Source of the DNA: Terrirubrum sp051646285
Lineage (GTDB): Bacteria > Pseudomonadota > Alphaproteobacteria > Rhizobiales > Beijerinckiaceae
Assembly: GCA_051646285.1 (NCBI GenBank)
Contig: JBOFCU010000268.1
Coordinates: forward strand, 1-19,205
Reading direction: 5' to 3'
Length of the DNA stretch: 19,205 nt
A program made the position numbers and the translations under genes. Shown here piece by piece: positions 15,327-19,205 of the stretch (within the stretch, counting starts at the first letter, position 1; each line of letters begins with the position of its first letter). The notes beneath the pieces were generated by a model. It saw only the letters and a list, made by a program, of their open reading frames with translations. It was not told the DNA's origin and made no database searches.

Positions 15327-15791
15327 GTGAAACCTCCAAAAGTTGTCGAGACCCTGGGAGCAAAACTCTTTTCTTATGATTGCCTGACCGAGGCCCGCAA
15401 ACCGCAAGAGAAGGGTTCCTTCCCTGCCCCTGCTTTACCCCGCTTTTTCCTGCGAGTGCGCCGCAAAGGCCCGCAACGAGAATTGCCCCCGTCGCCAAGG
15501 TCACCATACGGATCGCGCGGCCCTGTTCAACAATTCTCGACACCTGCAAGCCCCCAAATTGCCATTTTAGAGGGGGGTGTTGCAGGAGTGTCACGCCACC
15601 AAAAGGCGGTCATTAACCAATCACATACAGTCTTAAGGTATTGATTTTACTCATTCCAGATGGATTTGGCATGCCTGGAAAGGGTTTTCTGCGTTAACCT
15701 GTGCGGCAAAGGCCGTTAACATCTGGCGAGAGCCGCGCAGGCGCTGCGCCGAATCGTGGCAGCCCCCTGGCAAGGCGATTCCCGGCGGCGG
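15327..15791. other. 465-bp gap between queA and the porin gene
   Basis: No convincing gene is seen here. It holds the leader and probable promoter of the porin (minus strand) and the 3' flank of queA. Notable contents are an interrupted palindrome at 15543-15586 across the promoter, a short weak minus-strand reading frame (15313-15507) and two GTTAAC hexamers at 15693 and 15715. No clear hairpin with a T tail follows queA. The tgt gene often found after queA is absent. Confidence 0.6.
15543..15594 (-). promoter_or_regulatory. Candidate porin promoter inside an interrupted palindrome
   Basis: On the minus strand GTGACA (complement of 15589-15594) and TCTAAA (complement of 15566-15571) are 17 bases apart, matching five and four of six consensus bases of a sigma-70 type promoter. 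The -10 lies within an interrupted palindrome whose outer arms are CCTGCAA (15543-15549) and TTGCAGG (15580-15586), with inner C and G runs. Initiation here would give a leader of roughly 230 bases. A regulator binding the arms is an inference. Confidence 0.4.
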
Positions 15792-16871
15792 TTACGCCCG
15801 GAAAAGCAGACTGGAATCGCCGTAGGAATAGAAGCGGTAGCCGTGCGTGATGGCGTGGGCGTAGGCCTGACGCATCAGGTCTGTGCCGCAAAAGGCCGAC
15901 ACCAGCATGAAGAGCGTTGATTTCGGCAGGTGAAAATTGGTCACCAGCACATCGGCGCACCGGAAACGATAGCCGGGTGTGATGAAAATGGCTGTTTCGC
16001 CTGCGAAGGGATGCAACACACCGGCCTCATCTGCCGCGCTTTCCAGCAGGCGCAGCGCGGTGGTGCCAACCGCTATAATGCGCCCGCCCCTTTTTCGCAC
16101 GTCATTCAGGGCGCTGGCGGTTTGGGCATCCACTGCGCCCCATTCGGCATGCATGACATGGTCGCGCGTGTCTTCGGCCTTGACCGGCAAAAAGGTGCCC
16201 GCCCCGACATGCAGCGTGACCGTGTGCTGGCTGATTCCGCGCGCGGTGAGCCGCTCCATTATATCCTTGGTAAAATGCAGGCTGGCCGTGGGCGCAGCGA
16301 CCGCGCCATCGTTCCGGGCAAACAGGGTCTGATAATCGGCATGATCTTGCTGATCAGGCGGGCGCTTGGCCGCAATGTAGGGCGGCAGCGGCATGAAACC
16401 GTGCGCGGCAATCGCCGCATCCAGCGCAGCACCGGCAAATTCGAAGCCCAGCAGAACCTCACCCGCCTCGCCTTTTTCCAGCACCCGGGCATTCAGCGCG
16501 CCCATCAGGCACGCATTGCTGTCACTGCCAAACTGCACCAGATCGCCTGCCGCCAGACGCTTGGCTGGCTTGGCGAGCGCGCGCCACTGGTCATCGGCCA
16601 CACGCTTCAGCAACTGGGCCTCGATGGTTGCGCCTTCGCCCACGGACCGGTGGCGCATACCGCGCAGGCGTGCCGGAATCACGCGGGTATCATTGAGCAC
16701 AAGCGCATCACCGGGGCGCAGAATATCAGGCAGGTCACGCACGACCATGTCAGCAAAAGCCGGCGTGCCGTGCGGATTGACAACCAGCATTTTCGCCGCA
16801 TCGCGCGGAGACACCGGCCGCAGGGCAATGCGGTCGTCCGGCAGATCGAAATCAAAATCAGCAACGCGCAT
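15792..16871 (-). CDS. queA: tRNA preQ1(34) S-adenosylmethionine ribosyltransferase-isomerase
   Basis: QueA, 359 residues, transfers and isomerises the ribose of S-adenosylmethionine onto preQ1 at tRNA position 34, making epoxyqueuosine. The family is recognised from MRVADFDFDLPDDRIALRP at the start, LVLNDTRVIPARL, HYT-type region HADYQTLFARNDGAVAAPTASLHFT, VTLHVGAGTF and LVTNFHLPKSTLFMLVSAF near the end, finishing with HGYRFYSYGD. The frame opens at 16907, inside a hairpin, but the ATG at 16871 gives the standard family start and length. It is the last gene of the coaD-cyclophilin cluster, but a hairpin at 16887-16919 lies between it and the cytoplasmic cyclophilin gene, so its expression may be lowered or separate. 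Confidence 0.96.
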   Translation of the reverse strand: MRVADFDFDLPDDRIALRPVSPRDAAKMLVVNPHGTPAFADMVVRDLPDILRPGDALVLNDTRVIPARLRGMRHRSVGEGATIEAQLLKRVADDQWRALAKPAKRLAAGDLVQFGSDSNACLMGALNARVLEKGEAGEVLLGFEFAGAALDAAIAAHGFMPLPPYIAAKRPPDQQDHADYQTLFARNDGAVAAPTASLHFTKDIMERLTARGISQHTVTLHVGAGTFLPVKAEDTRDHVMHAEWGAVDAQTASALNDVRKRGGRIIAVGTTALRLLESAADEAGVLHPFAGETAIFITPGYRFRCADVLVTNFHLPKSTLFMLVSAFCGTDLMRQAYAHAITHGYRFYSYGDSSLLFRA

Positions 16872-16886
16872 GGCCGCCTGTTTCAA

Positions 16887-16919
16887 CGAAAAGCTTCCGG
16901 CCATCACAGCCGGAAGCTT
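16887..16919 (-). terminator. Strong hairpin between the cytoplasmic cyclophilin gene and queA
   Basis: A perfect 11-base stem, AAGCTTCCGGC (16891-16901) with GCCGGAAGCTT (16909-16919), encloses a 7-base loop. On the minus strand it is followed by TTTTCG, a short T tract, so it is a terminator or attenuator. It ends about 15 bases before the queA start codon, close to where the ribosome-binding site must be. Confidence 0.6.
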
Positions 16920-16958
16920 ATGGATATATTCAAAACCACGCGCCCATGGTGCGGGCGA

Positions 16959-17429
16959 TTATTGCGTGTCGGCCATCACACGCACGGTCAGCATTTGATC
17001 AGGATCTTTCACAGGCTCGCCGCGCTTGATCTTGTCAACATTGTCCATGCCTTCAACAACCTTGCCCCAGACTGTATATTGCTTGTCGAGAAAGCTCGCA
17101 TCATCGAACACAATAAAGAACTGAGAATTGGCAGAATTCGGATTTTGTGCGCGCGCCATGGAGCAGACACCGCGCTGGTGGCTTTCCTTGTTAAACTCGG
17201 CTTTCAAGTCAGGATATTTCGAGCCGCCCATGCCAGTGCCGGTGGGATCACCCGTCTGCGCCATGAAACCCTCGATAACGCGGTGGAAAACGACGCCATC
17301 GTAAAACTTTTCGCGGGCCAGAATCTTGATGCGCTCGACATGGCCGGGCGCAAGATCTGGGCGCAGTTCAATAACAACCTTGCCTTTGGTTGTTTCAATA
17401 ACCAGTGTGTTTTCTGGATCGAGAGCCAT
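16959..17429 (-). CDS. ppiB: Cytoplasmic peptidyl-prolyl cis-trans isomerase, cyclophilin type
   Basis: This 156-residue cyclophilin speeds cis-trans isomerisation of X-Pro bonds in the cytoplasm, since it has no signal peptide. The catalytic segment FHRVIEGFMAQTGDPTGTG carries the essential Arg, and the NSANSQFFI and VWGKVVEGMD blocks line the active site. Where human cyclophilin A has Trp121 the protein has Phe (ASFLDKQY), so cyclosporin binding should be weak, as for bacterial homologues. AGGA lies seven bases before the ATG. It is a paralogue of the exported cyclophilin encoded about 0.7 kb upstream in the same operon, with the TolA-C-like gene between them (25-base gap). Confidence 0.95.
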   Translation of the reverse strand: MALDPENTLVIETTKGKVVIELRPDLAPGHVERIKILAREKFYDGVVFHRVIEGFMAQTGDPTGTGMGGSKYPDLKAEFNKESHQRGVCSMARAQNPNSANSQFFIVFDDASFLDKQYTVWGKVVEGMDNVDKIKRGEPVKDPDQMLTVRVMADTQ

Positions 17430-17454
17430 TGTGATTTCCTTTCAAATCGACGGT

Positions 17455-18111
17455 TCAGATGGCGGTGGATTTCGGTTCAAAAATAAACCGGATCGAAAAA
17501 ATGCGGCCTGCTACGGCGTTGCCCAATCCTTGCGACAACGGAAACGGGGCGCACGCCTTCAACGCATCGGCAATGGATTGCATCATGGCCGTGCGCTGTT
17601 CGGGATTGGCCTTGCGATTGACATACATGATGCGTGGCTGGCCAATCACGCGGCCATCACGCGCCAGACTCATGCGGATGGTCGCATCCAGCGGCGTTGT
17701 GTTGAGATCAATCACCGCCGGCGTACGCCAGCACCGGCGCAGATAAGGCACAATTTCGTCGAGCCTCGTCAATTCTTTGGCAGCCGGCGCCTGCGCCATT
17801 TTCATATGGCTGCTGACGGTCGCGCGCACCACATCACCTGATGGCCCGCCATTCCTGCGGGTGCGCGGCGCAGCACGATCAGGATTGGCAAACGGCCCGC
17901 CGGCGCCCGGCAAATACCGCTGCCCGGTTGGCGGCGGCAAATTCGGATTGACGGCTGGCGGCAGAAGTGGCGTGTCATAGGGCGGCGGCAAACCCAGATC
18001 ACGCGTCTGGCGGTTCGCGTCCAATTGGGCGCAAGCCGGTGCAAGACCGGCCCCCAGCATGGCGCAAATCAAACCAGTCGCCAGAAAAGGCTGTGCCGCA
18101 GCGGTTTTCAC
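17455..18111 (-). CDS. Secreted protein with a TonB/TolA C-terminal-like domain, function unknown
   Basis: I do not recognise a named gene. The 218-residue product has a signal peptide (MKTAAAQPFLATGLICAMLG with likely cleavage after ACA at 28), a Pro/Gly-rich low-complexity stretch (about 38-95), and a compact C-terminal domain (about 115-213). That domain has the pattern of TonB and TolA C-terminal domains: RRCWRTP, then IRMSLARDGRVIGQPRIMY, and an Ala-rich helix with KACAPF. Cys127 and Cys187 could form a disulfide, as in TolA. Unlike TolA and TonB it has no long helical stalk. The start is GTG at 18111, four bases after the stop of the periplasmic cyclophilin gene, with no clear ribosome-binding site, which fits translational coupling. 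Its place between two cyclophilins suggests an envelope role, but that is inference. Confidence 0.8.
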   Translation of the reverse strand: MKTAAAQPFLATGLICAMLGAGLAPACAQLDANRQTRDLGLPPPYDTPLLPPAVNPNLPPPTGQRYLPGAGGPFANPDRAAPRTRRNGGPSGDVVRATVSSHMKMAQAPAAKELTRLDEIVPYLRRCWRTPAVIDLNTTPLDATIRMSLARDGRVIGQPRIMYVNRKANPEQRTAMMQSIADALKACAPFPLSQGLGNAVAGRIFSIRFIFEPKSTAI

Positions 18112-18115
18112 GTGC

Positions 18116-18676
18116 TTATTTCGCGTCAGTCAGCATGCGCATTTTCACAATCTTGTCGGGATTGCTAACCTGGCCATTGGCAGCACTGCTGCCCTTCTTG
18201 ATTTTATCGACAACATCCATTCCCTGCACAACCTCACCCCAGATGGTGTATTGGCCGGTCAACGGGCCGCAGCCATCATAGCAGATGAAAAATTGCGAGT
18301 TGGCGGAATCAGGCGATTGCGAACGGGCCATGCCAACACTGCCGCGCTTGTAAGATTCACGGGAAAATTCAGCCGGGATATTCGGCAAATCAGATTTTCC
18401 GGTGCCCGTGCCTGTCGGATCACCGGTCTGCGCCATGAAGCCATCAATCACGCGGTGAAAGACAATGCCGTCATAAAACCCGCGCTTGGTCAGCGCCGTA
18501 ATCTGCGCGACGTGCTTGGGAGCAAGATCAGGCCGCAGCTTGATGACAATGCGGCCATCCTTGGTATCGAGCGCAATTGCGCTGTTGGGATCGACCGCCT
18601 GGGCATGCGCCGGGGCATGGAATGCCACAGTCATGGCGAGAGATACAGCCGCAGCGGCTACCAGTTTCAATGTCAT
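18116..18676 (-). CDS. ppiA: Periplasmic peptidyl-prolyl cis-trans isomerase, cyclophilin type
   Basis: This 186-residue cyclophilin has a signal peptide (MTLKLVAAAAVSLAMTVAFH with cleavage after AHA near residue 25), so it folds exported proteins in the periplasm. The catalytic block FHRVIDGFMAQTGDPTGTG and the DSANSQFFI and IWGEVVQGMD segments match its cytoplasmic partner nearly residue for residue, showing a duplication followed by relocalisation. The residue matching human Trp121 appears to be Pro. An insertion carrying KKGSSAANGQVSNPD near the C-terminus is absent from the cytoplasmic copy. GAGGAG lies shortly before the ATG. It follows coaD by 57 bases and precedes the TolA-C-like gene by four. 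Confidence 0.94.
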   Translation of the reverse strand: MTLKLVAAAAVSLAMTVAFHAPAHAQAVDPNSAIALDTKDGRIVIKLRPDLAPKHVAQITALTKRGFYDGIVFHRVIDGFMAQTGDPTGTGTGKSDLPNIPAEFSRESYKRGSVGMARSQSPDSANSQFFICYDGCGPLTGQYTIWGEVVQGMDVVDKIKKGSSAANGQVSNPDKIVKMRMLTDAK

Positions 18677-18733
18677 TGTCTTCTCCTCGAAAATTCGGAA
18701 CGCAGCCGGCGGACGAAGGATATTGCCCTCACC

Positions 18734-19205
18734 TCACCCTTTGCGCAGTTTCTTTTTCAATGCGCTGGCCACAGCAGCCGGCACGAACGACGTCACATCG
18801 CCACCCATCTTGGCGATTTGGCGCACAAGCGTGGCGGTGATGGGGCGGACCATGGGCGACGCCGGCAAAAAAACAGTGCTGACGCCGGGCGCCATTGCGC
18901 CATTCATGCCCGCCATCTGCATTTCATAATCGAGATCCGTGCCATCCCTGAGGCCCCGGATAAGAATGGTTGCGCCTGCGCGCGCGGCCGCCTCCACAAC
19001 CAGATCGTCAAACGTCACGACCTCAATCACCGTCCCAGTCTTTTTCGCGATGGGCGCGCTGACGGACTGCAACATCGCAGCGCGCTCCTCGGCAGAAAAC
19101 AGCGGGGCCTTGCCGGGATGCACGCCAATGGCAATCACGAGCCGGTCACACAGCCCGCAGGCGTGGCGCAAAACATCGAGATGGCCATTGGTGACCGGAT
19201 CAAAC
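18734..19205 (-). CDS. coaD: Phosphopantetheine adenylyltransferase, 5' end outside the window
   Basis: CoaD transfers AMP from ATP to 4'-phosphopantetheine, the next-to-last step of coenzyme A synthesis, in the cytoplasm. About 156 codons are visible; the first few residues lie beyond 19205. The translated right edge reads FDPVTNGHLDVLRHACG, which is the nucleotidyltransferase motif with the adenylate-binding His. Further motifs are VHPGKAPLF with the substrate-binding Lys, IRGLRDGTDLDYE with both Arg, and LVRQIAKMGGDVTSFVP near the end. A start at 19171 within the window would cut off the catalytic motif and is wrong. It heads the visible cluster with the two cyclophilins and queA, an order usual in Hyphomicrobiales. 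Confidence 0.95.
   Translation of the reverse strand, partial: FDPVTNGHLDVLRHACGLCDRLVIAIGVHPGKAPLFSAEERAAMLQSVSAPIAKKTGTVIEVVTFDDLVVEAAARAGATILIRGLRDGTDLDYEMQMAGMNGAMAPGVSTVFLPASPMVRPITATLVRQIAKMGGDVTSFVPAAVASALKKKLRKG

Noticed and set aside
15313..15507. Short minus-strand frame in the porin leader with a hydrophobic N-terminus, overlapping the porin start by 14 bases
   Set aside because: No ribosome-binding site precedes its ATG and its second half looks like random leader sequence. A leader peptide cannot be excluded, but the evidence is too weak.
15693..15720. Two GTTAAC hexamers 22 bases apart as a regulator site
   Set aside because: GTTAAC is a self-complementary hexamer expected by chance, and similar GTTAAC sequences occur elsewhere in the window; the spacing alone is not enough.
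15930..17486. Long plus-strand reading frame (518 codons) opposite queA and the cytoplasmic cyclophilin gene
   Set aside because: It is the antisense shadow of two well-recognised genes in a GC-rich genome, shows no domain, and has no credible ribosome-binding site.

Overview
The window is a piece of an alphaproteobacterial chromosome, most likely from the order Hyphomicrobiales (Rhizobiales). Three things point there: the single bifunctional Rsh lying behind rpoZ; the porin with the N-terminal and terminal-Phe signature of the Brucella/Bradyrhizobium Porin_2 family; and two gene orders typical of this order (dapA-smpB near NYN gene/rpoZ/rsh, and coaD-cyclophilin-cyclophilin-queA). A palindromic element at the left edge also resembles a dispersed rhizobial repeat. 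The genus cannot be read from the sequence. Coding density is high, every complete gene has an intact frame, and I see no RNA gene, insertion sequence, phage gene or CRISPR array.

Left part (1-6751). rsh and rpoZ are on the minus strand, separated by a hairpin terminator. A NYN-domain (LabA-like) gene is divergent from rpoZ. It is followed by a separately terminated gene for an exported superoxide dismutase of the manganese type. Convergent to that lies a tight minus-strand operon dapA > PaiB-like FMN-binding protein > smpB (7-nt gap, then a 4-nt ATGA overlap).

Middle part (6752-13746). A soluble lytic transglycosylase gene and an alpha/beta hydrolase gene run on the plus strand and end at a perfect bidirectional terminator. 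Facing them on the minus strand is a two-gene unit: a large inner-membrane-anchored protein with BON-like repeats and an OmpA-type peptidoglycan-binding end, then, 11 nt later, a three-helix membrane protein with two tandem helix-hairpin-helix-like modules. This envelope pair is the least familiar part of the window.

Right part (13747-19205). A monocistronic porin gene with its own terminator and a long upstream region precedes (to the right) the minus-strand cluster coaD (cut by the window edge) > periplasmic cyclophilin > secreted TonB/TolA-C-like protein > cytoplasmic cyclophilin > queA. A strong hairpin separates the last cyclophilin from queA.

Most of the window is housekeeping: stringent response, RNA polymerase omega subunit, lysine/diaminopimelate synthesis, trans-translation, queuosine, coenzyme A, proline isomerisation and cell-envelope maintenance. 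I see no clear new system. The points most worth following are the BON/OmpA plus membrane-HhH pair, the exported superoxide dismutase carrying Phe at the usually invariant Tyr34 position, and the TolA-C-like protein between the two cyclophilins.
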